Positions 1 to 8,262 are shown, counted from the stretch's first letter. The stretch: DNA of 44,854 nucleotides from JBDKFK01 sp039798745 (GCA_039798745.1 JBDKFK010000010.1:1-44854); one strand, 5' to 3'. Made by a program: numbers and translations. The notes: a model not told the origin generated them from the letters alone.

Positions 1-2360
1 GGAACGCCCTGGGCGAGCGGTAGTCGATAGAGAACGAGCTTGTTAAAGTTGTCCCCGTCGACCCGTCCCGCAAGCCATGCGGCCATGTTCTGTTTACCCG
101 CCACTGTGAAGGGGCGGATCAGCAGAAACTCAGCTTTTGACTCGCCGGGCAGTGCCATCATGACGAACCGTGCCTCCATGTCGGCTGCTTCCGGCTTCTC
201 CGCGTACTTTTCCTGAGATAGCGCCCACCGATCGATGTTGTTGTAGACAGCGTCGGCGCTAGTCAGGTGGTACGTGTTCAGAATGGCCGCCTGTTGGTCG
301 ATCATCGCCTCCGGGTAGCGCATCTGCAAGCGCAGATCGGCCGGCATCTTGCCCAGCTCTTCGAAGAGGCCTGGGAAGGCGCGCGACCACGCCACCGAGA
401 TTGGATCTTTGCTATCGACCAGATATAGGTGAACGCGACCTTCATAGGTATCGACGGTAGCTTTGACTGAGTTGCGGAGATAGTTGAAGCTGCCGGTGTT
501 CACCGAGTACGGAAACGAATCCGCGGTGGTGAAACCGTCGATGATGAACGTCATCCGGTCGCCGTTGACGACGGCATAGGGATCCGGATCGTTCCTAAGG
601 AACGGCGCGAGGGCCTTGAAGCGATCAACAGGCGTTCGCCGGAACAGGATCCGGCTATTCGAGTTGAGTTCGCTCGAGATCAGAAGGCGATAGTCATTGA
701 AATAGATCGCGAACGCCATTCGTCGCAGACCACTGCCGAGCGGGATGCCGGCCGTACCTTTGTAAGGGTCAGCCGTTTCATCAGGCCCGATCTCGTTCTG
801 GTGAGTGTTGACCGCGACCCAATCAGTCGAGCCTTCGCCGAAGTAGATCTCCGGATGGGCGACTGTTAGCTCTTTCGGCCCTGCGAGCGGAATGTCTCGC
901 ACGAGGTAGACGGGCTGACCCTGAGGTGTGATCTCATTGACCACGCCCATGGTATACCCATAGCCATGAGTCGCCGCGAGGTGTACGTTGATCCAGGTCG
1001 GCTGCAGCGCGCTGGCGTTCATTTCGCGCAGGCTTTGCATCACCTGACGACCGCCGTAGCGGATAACATCGCTGTCGCCAAAGCCGTAGTACTGCTTAAG
1101 CGACTGCTGGCTGGCGTTGTTCAGGTTGAACGGGCGCCAGTCAACGATACGCGATTGCTGGAGTAGCGCGTCGCTGGTCTGAATCTCAGCCGGCGCGAGC
1201 GTGGTTGTGTAGGTGAGAACGCCGCGATCTTCCATCTGGTCGAGGCCGTAGGCTGCTCGCGTGGCGTTGATTTGATTCTGAATGAACGGCCGCTCATAGT
1301 CGAGCTCTGCCGGTTGCACCCAGAAGGTGTGATGAATCCACGGAATGAACATTGTCGCCAGCAACCACGTCACGATGGTGACGGCTGACATTGCCCATAC
1401 ACCAAACGACGGCCGCCAAATCTGTGCTGTCCCGCGCCGCGTCGTGGTTGAACCGCTCGGTTTGCGCTTCATCAGCGCGCTGCCGAAGCAGATGAGAGCC
1501 GTTAGGAACGCCACGATCGCCAAGAACAGATGTCCGCCCATGCGAATATATACATCCGTCGCAGCCGCGCCGCCAACTCGTGCGCTCGTGCCATCCACAA
1601 CCAGCCAATACCGCTGGAGATAACTCCAGAAGGCGATCAGCAGGAAGAGGACACCAAGCAACGTTTTGCCATGCGACAGTGCGCGGCCAATGAACTGGTC
1701 TCGAGCGGTACCGTTACCGAACTGGCCGGTGACACGGTAGTACAAGAACCAGTAGTTCAGGAACGTGGCAACCGCTGTCAAGCCCAAGGTCAGGAAGGCC
1801 ATGTTGAGCAGCTGGTTCATGAGCGAGAGGCTGAAGACGTAGAATGAGATATCCTTGCCATATACCGGATCAAGCACGTTAAACGGAACTTGATTGGTGT
1901 AAAGCAGGACGGCCTCCCACACTCCAGCGCCGGCGCCTCCCACAACGAGCGCGACGATAATCAGCACGATGAGACTGGCGAACCGGACAATGGTTGTCCA
2001 GCTGTCCCAGTTATCGGTGCTCGTCTCAGGTTTGTAGGGCGCGTTGTGGTGTGCTGTTTCGATGCTGATCCAGACCAGCAGGAGAAAGCCATGTGCAGCG
2101 CCGACAAACAGGAAGACTTTCGTCCAGATCTGTGTCGACCATACATTGGCATATCCCACCTCGCTGTACCAGAGCGACTCGATATACAAGCCGGACACCT
2201 TGTTGATGACCCAGGCGACAAGCACGGATCCGACAAACGTGCCTACGGCCGCCATGGCGACCGGTGCGATCACATTGTTGGTATCCTTGCGGCGACGATA
2301 GGTGATACCCGCGACGATCGCGGTAAGGATCACCTCGATCAGGATAGTGAGGAACGTCAT
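1..2360 (-). CDS. UPF0182 family large membrane protein (3' part outside window)
   Basis: Translating the minus strand from the ATG at 2360 gives an open frame of about 786 codons that runs off the left edge. The N-terminal third is strongly hydrophobic with about seven membrane segments. The rest is a large soluble domain with UPF0182 (COG1615) hallmarks, for instance WVAVNTHQNEIGPDE in the middle and RPFTVAGKQNMAAWLAGR near the edge. The family usually has 900-1000 residues, so perhaps 100-200 are missing. Its function is unknown; the soluble part is expected outside the membrane. The start is fixed by a strong SD (AGGAGGTGG) and by a 4-base overlap with a 19-codon upstream ORF. G+C is higher than in the plus-strand genes nearby, like the two transporters further right. 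Confidence 0.88.
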   Translation of the reverse strand, partial: MTFLTILIEVILTAIVAGITYRRRKDTNNVIAPVAMAAVGTFVGSVLVAWVINKVSGLYIESLWYSEVGYANVWSTQIWTKVFLFVGAAHGFLLLVWISIETAHHNAPYKPETSTDNWDSWTTIVRFASLIVLIIVALVVGGAGAGVWEAVLLYTNQVPFNVLDPVYGKDISFYVFSLSLMNQLLNMAFLTLGLTAVATFLNYWFLYYRVTGQFGNGTARDQFIGRALSHGKTLLGVLFLLIAFWSYLQRYWLVVDGTSARVGGAAATDVYIRMGGHLFLAIVAFLTALICFGSALMKRKPSGSTTTRRGTAQIWRPSFGVWAMSAVTIVTWLLATMFIPWIHHTFWVQPAELDYERPFIQNQINATRAAYGLDQMEDRGVLTYTTTLAPAEIQTSDALLQQSRIVDWRPFNLNNASQQSLKQYYGFGDSDVIRYGGRQVMQSLREMNASALQPTWINVHLAATHGYGYTMGVVNEITPQGQPVYLVRDIPLAGPKELTVAHPEIYFGEGSTDWVAVNTHQNEIGPDETADPYKGTAGIPLGSGLRRMAFAIYFNDYRLLISSELNSNSRILFRRTPVDRFKALAPFLRNDPDPYAVVNGDRMTFIIDGFTTADSFPYSVNTGSFNYLRNSVKATVDTYEGRVHLYLVDSKDPISVAWSRAFPGLFEELGKMPADLRLQMRYPEAMIDQQAAILNTYHLTSADAVYNNIDRWALSQEKYAEKPEAADMEARFVMMALPGESKAEFLLIRPFTVAGKQNMAAWLAGRVDGDNFNKLVLYRLPLAQGV

Positions 2361-2416
2361 AGATCCACCTCCTTGTTCAATAGGCCAATACACGGGAAAT
2401 CGAAAGTGCGTTTCAT
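2357..2416 (-). CDS. 19-residue upstream ORF coupled to UPF0182
   Basis: An ATG at 2416, preceded by a perfect SD (AAAGGAGG, 4-5 bases upstream), opens a frame encoding MKRTFDFPCIGLLNKEVDL. Its TGA overlaps the UPF0182 start as ATGA. The SD of UPF0182 lies inside its last codons (AAG GAG GTG). That is the classical layout for translational coupling or a regulatory leader peptide. I see no homology to a known leader peptide. The two strong SDs and the overlap make translation likely; the function is inferred. Confidence 0.55.
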   Translation of the reverse strand: MKRTFDFPCIGLLNKEVDL

Positions 2417-2692
2417 ACGCCTCCTTTCGGATAATGAGCGTTTACACGCTCAGCGGATTCCGGGCTGCGAGGATGCAGCTTTCGGTAAGGTAACCTTTCG
2501 GGAATGCTTACGGCGCAAGGTCAGGAGCCGTAAGACCAAGCATACGCTGGGCAACCATACTATCATCAAGCGATGACCGTATTATTGCCCAACATATGCC
2601 TGAAGTTCCACAGGATTGTCAAAGTTCAACGTAAGACATTAGGCACGGTATTACGGCAGCAATTGCCGTAAGCTACGTCTAATGCGTAATAA
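2417..2692 (-). promoter_or_regulatory. Structured 5' leader of UPF0182 with interchangeable stems
   Basis: Between the promoter at 2699-2704 and the upstream ORF the minus-strand RNA can form a chain of hairpins. An outer stem CATTAG/CTAATG (2637-2642 with 2679-2684) encloses TTACGGCA/TGCCGTAA (2651-2671). A long hairpin follows at 2548-2591 (TGGGCAA/TTGCCCA with an inner ATCATC/GATGA helix). Then come CTTACGGC/GCCGTAAG (2507-2534), GCTGC/GCAGC (2464-2479) and GAGCGT/ACGCTC (2436-2451). The hairpins at 2651-2671 and 2507-2534 share the arm TTACGGC, so their arms could swap partners. It does not match a riboswitch class I can recall. Pairings were found by eye. Confidence 0.6.
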
Positions 2693-2698
2693 GTATGT

Positions 2699-2704
2699 AT
2701 TATA
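2699..2704 (-). promoter_or_regulatory. -10 box of the UPF0182 leader
   Basis: The minus strand reads TGGTATAAT, an extended -10. Transcription should start near 2692, giving a leader of about 330 nt before the UPF0182 ATG. Confidence 0.6.
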
Positions 2705-2807
2705 CCAGAATATGTAAAATAAACAATATTATAGGGTATTTATTTATAGTATTAATTATGATACCTATCCTCAGATCTGTTGACTCTTACAGGTAGAGAG
2801 TTCTAGA

Positions 2808-3353
2808 ATGAGTGTATACATGAAAAATCTTACAACCGCATTAACCGTACTTATGCTCGCTCTTGCTATGGCTGGCGGGGTGTATATGTATATGCGTTCC
2901 CAGACTCTCAAGGTACCGAATCAACAAGTGTCCCTTGAAGCGAGCGCTGAGCCCACGGAGGCTGTAATAACCGAGACAGTAGCTACACCCACCCCAGAAG
3001 CCCTCATAGGTACAGCCGGCGAGATCGAAATACCTCTGGAAACAATTGAAAAGAGTGGTGTAGAACAGTCAGGCACGGCTATTCTTAAGGAAGAAAGTGG
3101 AAAAGTAATAGTGAGTATAGAGGTAAATCACCCTATTGAGGTAACCGATCCTCAACCTATTCATATTCATAAAGGATCATGCCCGGTGGTAGGGGCCATA
3201 GCATATCCACTCACTTCACTGCAAGATGGGGTATCAGAGACAGTTTTGGATGTGACACTGGAAGATATCAAAAAGCAGCTGCCTTTAGCCATAAATATTC
3301 ATAAATCGCTGAAAGAAGCTACTGTCTATACTGCCTGCGGAAATATTCAATAA
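2808..3353 (+). CDS. Membrane-anchored CHRD-like extracellular protein
   Basis: This 181-residue protein has an N-terminal hydrophobic segment (about residues 10-29) acting as signal anchor. A Pro/Thr/Glu-rich linker follows to about residue 75, then a domain of about 100 residues. That domain resembles the CHRD-like secreted family: it opens with SGTAILKEESGK, has a central HIHKGSCP, then AINIHKS and a closing ACGNI. The two Cys could form a disulfide and the His residues could bind metal, but neither is proven. A second ATG at 2820 is an alternative start. It stands alone between two minus-strand genes and ends at a bidirectional terminator. Substrate and role are unknown. Confidence 0.7.
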   Translation: MSVYMKNLTTALTVLMLALAMAGGVYMYMRSQTLKVPNQQVSLEASAEPTEAVITETVATPTPEALIGTAGEIEIPLETIEKSGVEQSGTAILKEESGKVIVSIEVNHPIEVTDPQPIHIHKGSCPVVGAIAYPLTSLQDGVSETVLDVTLEDIKKQLPLAINIHKSLKEATVYTACGNIQ

Positions 3354-3367
3354 GATTTTTGAACCAT

Positions 3368-3396
3368 AAAAAAAGGGACCCTGGTGTCCTTTTTTC
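3368..3396. terminator. Bidirectional terminator between convergent genes
   Basis: An A-run, a GGAC/GTCC hairpin and a T-run form a terminator readable on both strands. It serves the CHRD-like gene ending at 3353 and the minus-strand APC permease ending at 3575. A small CTCCG/CGGAG hairpin follows at 3396-3408. Confidence 0.8.
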
Positions 3397-3516
3397 TCCG
3401 AGTCGGAGAGCAAGAGTCCTTTGAGTCCCTTCATAAAACCGATAAACAAAAATGATTCCAAAAAATGCAGTTTCTTTGGTTATATTTGTTCGGCATTGCC
3501 AGATAAGATTATAGGT

Positions 3517-3568
3517 CCCCCGAAGGGGTGAGCAGGTCCAGGAACGTCATTGTTCCTGGGCACTGCTC
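3517..3568 (-). other. 3' hairpin pair downstream of the APC permease
   Basis: A hairpin at 3530-3568 has GAGCAG/CTGCTC at its base and CCAGGAAC/GTTCCTGG in its upper stem. It adjoins a short CCCC-loop-GGGG hairpin at 3517-3528. It begins only seven bases after the stop codon. The same arrangement, with different inner sequence, follows the KimA-like gene at 8107-8156. No T-run follows, so it is not a standard intrinsic terminator. Confidence 0.6.
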
Positions 3569-3574
3569 AGAAGG

Positions 3575-5926
3575 CTACGCGACGGGGCGTCGCGCAACAT
3601 TCCCGTTTTTGCCGTTACGTGAACGGCGGTAGGATCCACCTGAGCCGGCGGCATAGACGATAATATTGTCGCCCTCCATGTCTTCTGGAGTAGCGTTCCA
3701 GAGAATCTCCTCTACGGTCTCGGAGATTTCCCCTTCCCCCCAGACGACATAGCGAACAGCCTTCCACAACTGCGAACCCTTCGTCCAGAAGAAGTTCAGG
3801 CGTACAGTTTTGGCCGGATGAACATGCCGGAGGTATATGGCGAAGGCGGCCAGAGCGTTGGGGATGCTCTGACAGCAGCCATGTAGGTAAATATGGCTAC
3901 CAACCATCCTGCCATCAATCTCCAACTCGGACTCAAATTCCGAGCTGTCCACTTTGCTAAAGTGAACAAACACGACGACTTTGTCGTGCCGGATATTGTG
4001 AACCACGCGAGTTCGGGCGAGCTTCGCATCGAGGTACTCCTCAGTGGGATCCCCTTGTCGAAGCGCTACGATTTTGATGTTGCCGTTCATGCACGCAAGT
4101 CCTAGGTAACGGGCCGCGCGGCAGGTAATGCGAACATCGGTAATACGCAGTTCAGTTGACCGTACCCATCGCGAGATGAATGAGGTAACAATGATGGCTA
4201 CGATGAACCAGAAGGCAATTTTCAGACCGTCTGGCCGTTCATGCATATTCATCACTGTGGTGTAGATGAACACCAGAGTGATAAGGCCGAATCCAACAGC
4301 CTGAGGGCTCCGGAAGCGCAAGAAAAAGCGGAGTACGATACCGCTTGTCTTGATGCTTACGTTGAGAGTGGCATGAAGAACACGGAAGGTTGCGTGGAGA
4401 ACTATGAGCAACTTCGACCATGCGCTTCGTGTTTTCAGCATCAAATCGCTGTTCCATATGCGTAGAACGAACTCAGGCGATTTGCCTTGCAGTTCATTTA
4501 CTGATATCCGCAGCTTCAGCATGGGGGAACTGTTCCAGATCCGTGCGATGAAGATTTGGAGCCCAATAAATCGCGATGTTCGTAGCTTGGTTGTTGCGCC
4601 TTCAGCAGCCTTGTTTCGAGGTGCTACTGCCTTCAGTACAGCGAGCCCTCCCAGTGTCACCGCAATACAGCCGGATGTCATCAAAACGAGTACGCCAGTC
4701 GCGTACGCTCCGCCTTGAGCATCCACATTGGCCCGAAAGATCAGGACAATGCCGATTGAAATGACAGTGAACACAGCTGCGAGCGCCCTGGTGCTCTTGG
4801 CCCACTCCGGCGCCATGCCGTAGCGGGGAAGATACCGAGGCACGATATTGAGCAAACCGGCCATCGCGGACGCGCCGGCAAAGCCCAAGATCAGGATAGT
4901 GGCAAGATCATAGAAGCCTCCAAAGACTGGGCCAAAGAACTCGTACGCCAGGAATGCCAGCGCACGTCCGTTGGCCTCTCCGCCCGGCAAGAACTGTGCC
5001 TCCGGGATAAGGAGTGTTGTGACCATACTGCTTGAAAGAAGGTAGATAGACATGATCACAGCCGCCGTCTTCAGAAGTTTTTTTGTGTTACGGATTCTAC
5101 CCGCAGGATTCGCTTCGGTGTCTGTCGGGTCACCCTTTACGTGCTTGATAACCCCAACACCCGTTTCGAATCCTGACAGTCCCAAAGCAAGCTTCGGGAA
5201 TGTCAACGCAGCGCTTGCGAACATAAGTGCAAGCGCCGTTCCAAGGTCACCTCCATGGCTCGCGACCAGCGCATTTTGCCAGTTTACTACCAGATCGGGA
5301 TGCAGCACCAGCTGTACAACTCCCCATCCAATGACCACGAGATTCATGGCCAGATAGTAAATGACAAAAACCATCGCCCATTTCATGGCTTCTTTAAAGC
5401 CTTTGAGGAAGATGGCCCCCAACATCAGGATCATGACGACAGAAAGGATGATGGGATGCTTGATCATGTGAGGTACGAGTGGATTCTCCATCATGTGCGC
5501 TGCAGCGTCAGAGACGCTCAGCGTGATCGTGATAAAGAAGTCCACAGCCATAAAGCCTAAGAGGATCAGAACAGAAAGCTTCGACTGCCAACCAGTCGTC
5601 AGCTTTTCAATCATGACGATCGACCCCTCGCCGTTCGGCGATTTTTCAGCAACCTTGCAATAGACTGGCAAGGCGCCAAAAAGGGTGATCAAGACGAGGA
5701 TTAATGTCGCGATGGGGCTAAGCTGACCCGCGGCGAGTGCCGCGATGCCAGGCTGGTAGCCCAATGTCGAGAAATAATCCACGCCTGTTAAGCACATTAC
5801 TACCAACCAGTGATGGGTGTCATGCTCACCACCATGTCCAGTCTGCTCAATGTACATGAGCCACTGTAACAGACGATGAGGCATTGAGACTTGCTTGGTT
5901 GGCGGCTCCTGTGCGACTACAGCCAT
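3575..5926 (-). CDS. APC-superfamily permease with C-terminal cytoplasmic domain
   Basis: This is a 783-residue transporter when started at the ATG at 5926, preceded by a strong SD (AAGGAGGTC). The frame stays open to an ATG at 6064 (829 residues) with a weaker GGAG, so a polar 46-residue extension is possible. About twelve membrane segments fill residues 40-435, opening with LTGVDYFSTLGYQPG, typical of APC amino-acid or potassium permeases. A soluble domain of about 200 residues ends the protein. Between them, near residues 455-520, is an odd repeated stretch (RIWNSSPMLK then RIWNSDLMLK; VLHATF then VLHATL). The substrate is not readable. Its leader is shared with the KimA-like gene, suggesting joint control and perhaps potassium as cargo. 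Confidence 0.82.
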   Translation of the reverse strand: MAVVAQEPPTKQVSMPHRLLQWLMYIEQTGHGGEHDTHHWLVVMCLTGVDYFSTLGYQPGIAALAAGQLSPIATLILVLITLFGALPVYCKVAEKSPNGEGSIVMIEKLTTGWQSKLSVLILLGFMAVDFFITITLSVSDAAAHMMENPLVPHMIKHPIILSVVMILMLGAIFLKGFKEAMKWAMVFVIYYLAMNLVVIGWGVVQLVLHPDLVVNWQNALVASHGGDLGTALALMFASAALTFPKLALGLSGFETGVGVIKHVKGDPTDTEANPAGRIRNTKKLLKTAAVIMSIYLLSSSMVTTLLIPEAQFLPGGEANGRALAFLAYEFFGPVFGGFYDLATILILGFAGASAMAGLLNIVPRYLPRYGMAPEWAKSTRALAAVFTVISIGIVLIFRANVDAQGGAYATGVLVLMTSGCIAVTLGGLAVLKAVAPRNKAAEGATTKLRTSRFIGLQIFIARIWNSSPMLKLRISVNELQGKSPEFVLRIWNSDLMLKTRSAWSKLLIVLHATFRVLHATLNVSIKTSGIVLRFFLRFRSPQAVGFGLITLVFIYTTVMNMHERPDGLKIAFWFIVAIIVTSFISRWVRSTELRITDVRITCRAARYLGLACMNGNIKIVALRQGDPTEEYLDAKLARTRVVHNIRHDKVVVFVHFSKVDSSEFESELEIDGRMVGSHIYLHGCCQSIPNALAAFAIYLRHVHPAKTVRLNFFWTKGSQLWKAVRYVVWGEGEISETVEEILWNATPEDMEGDNIIVYAAGSGGSYRRSRNGKNGNVARRPVA

Positions 5927-6141
5927 AACGGGACCTCCTTCACTACAAGAGTCACTCAGTGAGTGACCACGGCTAATTTGAATGGCCGATGGAGTAGTTG
6001 ATGATCGTCGTTGATCATCGTTCCCGGGTGCCGGATTTCCGACCGTTTTAGGGGTCGAATTCATGGGAACTCCGTTTCTGATAATCAGTACGATCAGACG
6101 TTGAAAGACCTCCTTTAGGTTACCTCTACGATTGTGGTAAA
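5927..6141 (-). promoter_or_regulatory. Proximal 5' region of the APC permease mRNA
   Basis: This stretch joins the conserved leader RNA to the ATG at 5926. It holds two more hairpins (GATGATC/GATCATC near 6001-6020, GTCACT/AGTGAC near 5951-5968) and three SD-like sites: AAAGGAGG near 6111, GGAG before the ATG at 6064, and AAGGAGG before the ATG at 5926. The frame of the permease is open through 5927-6064, so this part may be an N-terminal extension rather than untranslated RNA. Confidence 0.45.
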
Positions 6142-6426
6142 GGCTGTTTTCGGGAGAAAGCAGCCGTGCGGTAGGTAGAACTGCGCAGGCGCGCGAAGGG
6201 GAGCATCTGGCAAAGCCAGATGCCTCTCTACATAGGGAGAGTATTATCGGTATGCATCATACCAACAGTATTCTCCCTACCTAGAGCTACTCAATAATTT
6301 ATTGAGGGGAGAGGAACACGATCTTAGCAAGGCTATCTTACATCTCGCCTGTAGGGCGGAAAGACGTGGCTGTTAGGGTAGTATTCTTCTCCTCCCAGTA
6401 AGTATTCTGCACCGATGCCCCTTATT
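6142..6426 (-). ncRNA. Conserved leader RNA, copy A (upstream of APC permease)
   Basis: On the minus strand, 5' to 3', this contains AATAAGGG, TTACTGGGAGGAGAAGA, a TAACAGC block, GCTAAGATCGTGTTC and CTCTCCCCTCAATAA. A hairpin GTAGGGAG...CTCCCTAT with inner GGTAT/ATACC, a hairpin GCATCTGGC/GCCAGATGC, GCGCGCCTGCGC, and a final hairpin with a TCCC loop (6142-6165) follow. Copy B at 10440-10697 has the same blocks in the same order. Stems are kept while their sequence changes (GGTAT/ATACC here, GATATA/TATATC there). GGGAGGAGAA near the 5' end can pair with TTCCTCTCCC near the middle, closing a domain. A cis-acting riboswitch-like role is inferred. Confidence 0.7.
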
Positions 6427-6726
6427 GCACTGCAAAATAAATACTATTAGTCCTATAAACTTATTTAGTTTTCAAAGAACATGAACATTGATGAGCATAC
6501 GTAGGAAGCTAATATTGTAATAAACATGTAATAGAAATGCAAGTAGTGTGCAAATATGAGCGTATTAATTTAAAAATATATCAGGGAGTATATTTATTTG
6601 ATTAAATCGATATACATATTTTATTTATACAACGCGAGAGTGTGATACAGTAATACTGTATATCTTATAGCAATCGATAGGGTATGCTCAAGTGTGTTTT
6701 TTTTGTTGTATAATTAACAAATAGAA
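6427..6726. other. AT-rich divergent intergenic region
   Basis: This holds the upstream regions of the minus-strand APC leader and the plus-strand sensor gene. On the plus strand a clear TATAAT lies at 6709-6714, twelve bases before the ATG at 6727. On the minus strand a TTGAAA and TAGTAT-like boxes precede the leader. Nothing else is recognisable in it. Confidence 0.5.
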
Positions 6727-7986
6727 ATGCGAGCATTACAACAACGCGAAAAACTTCGAATTTGGGTTCTTATTTTTTTGTGCCTGTTATTTTTATTGTT
6801 GGCTCAACTCGGTATAGGATATTATTTGATTTATCGTACTTCAATAAGTGGAGTTACCGACCGATTGAAGACGTTATCTACGCGAGTCAAGTCAGATTTA
6901 CGTTATAACAATGGCGCATGGGACTTATCAGCATACAACGCGGATCCCCAAACACCTCATCCAAGCGGATCTGGCGGATTTCGTCAGTCCTTATATGTTA
7001 TTACATCAGAAGGACAGGTTATTGAGCGTGCTAATCCTGTCAACGGGTTGCTTGACACCTCTGAGCTCCAGCGAATTTTGTCATATTCATATCTACAAAC
7101 TATTATTACTGCTACTGATGAACAATGGAGAGTACTATCACAACCCGTCTTGCATGAAGGGAATATAGTCGGCGCAATTATAGTAGCGTATTACTTGCCT
7201 GAGAAATATAATCAGACTGAGGTCGATGCTAGGTTAACCGAGAACCTCAAGCATATATCATCAGAAGTCAGTGTTACTGATGGAATCATTAATACTAATA
7301 GAATAGATGTACGTAACGTATACTACGATATAACGTCCGAGGTCGTTGATGCACATAACAAGGTATTATTCAGCAATGGTAGAGTGCCCACATATATAGA
7401 TCAGAGCTATGTAGTTGACGAGCTTGCTCGTACTCATGCACGCAAAGTTATAGATACTCGTACAGGAGAGCCGTTTTATATCTATAGCACTCCTCTTACT
7501 GATACTGCTGGTAAAACAGTGGGAGTTGTTGTCAGCGGAGAGTCTATGAAAAGTATAGAGGAGCTTCTTCAGTTATATTTACAATATGGCCTTCTTTTGT
7601 CCTTGTGCTTTGTTATTCCTCTATCCCTTTTGGGACTGTTTTTTATAGATAGAGAACTGCTCTTTATACATAAACAGAAGTCCGAAAAAAAACAGAATCC
7701 GCATGTTATAGGTTTTGATAACAATATAGGGCTTCTAACTGTGGGCGAAACACACATAACTATTCCTGCTCATACATATCAGTTTTACCTCTGCGATGCG
7801 CTGTTATCCAACCCTCAAAAATTATGGACGCTGGATGAACTCCTTGAGCGTTTTGGAAGTAAAGAGAGCTGGAAAACAGTATATGACGCATATTTAGCGA
7901 TAAACAAAAAAAGTGGTCTTAAACTTATTGTGTATGAAGATAGAACATATCGTATTAATCCTCAGTTTATCGCTATAGTAAAATAA
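6727..7986 (+). CDS. Two-TM extracytoplasmic sensor with C-terminal winged-helix domain
   Basis: This 419-residue protein has a first membrane segment at about residues 11-33 and an outside domain at about 34-280 that looks like a Cache/CHASE-type sensor. A second membrane segment lies at about 283-308. It ends in a cytoplasmic domain of about 95 residues. That last part resembles an OmpR/PhoB-type winged helix: LLTVGETHITIPAHTYQF opens it, WTLDELLERFG and SWKTVYDAYLAINKK form the helices, and YEDRTYRINP is the wing. There is no kinase, HAMP or receiver domain. This suggests a membrane-tethered one-component regulator, topologically unlike CadC or ToxR. It is divergent from the APC permease and convergent with the KimA-like gene. 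The target is unknown; the winged-helix call rests on pattern only. Confidence 0.65.
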   Translation: MRALQQREKLRIWVLIFLCLLFLLLAQLGIGYYLIYRTSISGVTDRLKTLSTRVKSDLRYNNGAWDLSAYNADPQTPHPSGSGGFRQSLYVITSEGQVIERANPVNGLLDTSELQRILSYSYLQTIITATDEQWRVLSQPVLHEGNIVGAIIVAYYLPEKYNQTEVDARLTENLKHISSEVSVTDGIINTNRIDVRNVYYDITSEVVDAHNKVLFSNGRVPTYIDQSYVVDELARTHARKVIDTRTGEPFYIYSTPLTDTAGKTVGVVVSGESMKSIEELLQLYLQYGLLLSLCFVIPLSLLGLFFIDRELLFIHKQKSEKKQNPHVIGFDNNIGLLTVGETHITIPAHTYQFYLCDALLSNPQKLWTLDELLERFGSKESWKTVYDAYLAINKKSGLKLIVYEDRTYRINPQFIAIVK

Positions 7987-8008
7987 GAAGTATTTTGGCC
8001 AAAAAAAA

Positions 8009-8034
8009 AGGCTCGAATAGTGTTTCGAGCCCCT
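8009..8034 (-). terminator. Terminator for the KimA-like transcript
   Basis: On the minus strand a GGGCTCGAAA/TTCGAGCC hairpin is followed by nine T. It lies past the 3' hairpin array of the KimA-like gene. It faces the end of the sensor gene at 7986 and may also weaken read-through from that side. Confidence 0.8.
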
Positions 8035-8106
8035 CTTCGTAAATGTTAAACAAAAGACAGTACTAAATAAAGCAATGTATTTAGCATTTCTTTTATTTTA
8101 TATCTT

Positions 8107-8262
8107 CCCCTTGTGGGGGAGCAGACCAACCCTCCAAATTGGAGTGTTGGTCTGCTTGATATCTTGTGACAGGCTATATGCCCAGCAAGATATCTAGAGC
8201 TCGATCGAGCCAATATGCTACGAGATTAACTGCATATGGCTTGTGAGCGATCGAACGCTCAC
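8107..8262 (-). repeat. Array of hairpins downstream of the KimA-like gene
   Basis: Six inverted repeats follow one another: CCCC/GGGG (8107-8118), AGCAGACCAAC/GTTGGTCTGCT (8120-8156), GATATCTTG/CAAGATATC (8158-8194), the palindrome GCTCGATCGAGC (8199-8210), CCAATATGC/GCATATGG (8210-8239) and GTGAGCG/CGCTCAC (8243-8262). The first two match the pair at 3517-3568 in layout. The last three or four overlap a possible 45-codon ORF. Confidence 0.6.

Noticed and set aside
1890..2576. Long plus-strand frame of 228 codons
   Set aside because: It is antisense to UPF0182 and its leader; composition (many His, Asp, Gly, Arg) is typical of a shadow, with no family match.
8107..8262. CRISPR or insertion-sequence ends
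   Set aside because: Inverted repeats are all different and no direct repeat-spacer pattern or transposase is present anywhere in the window.
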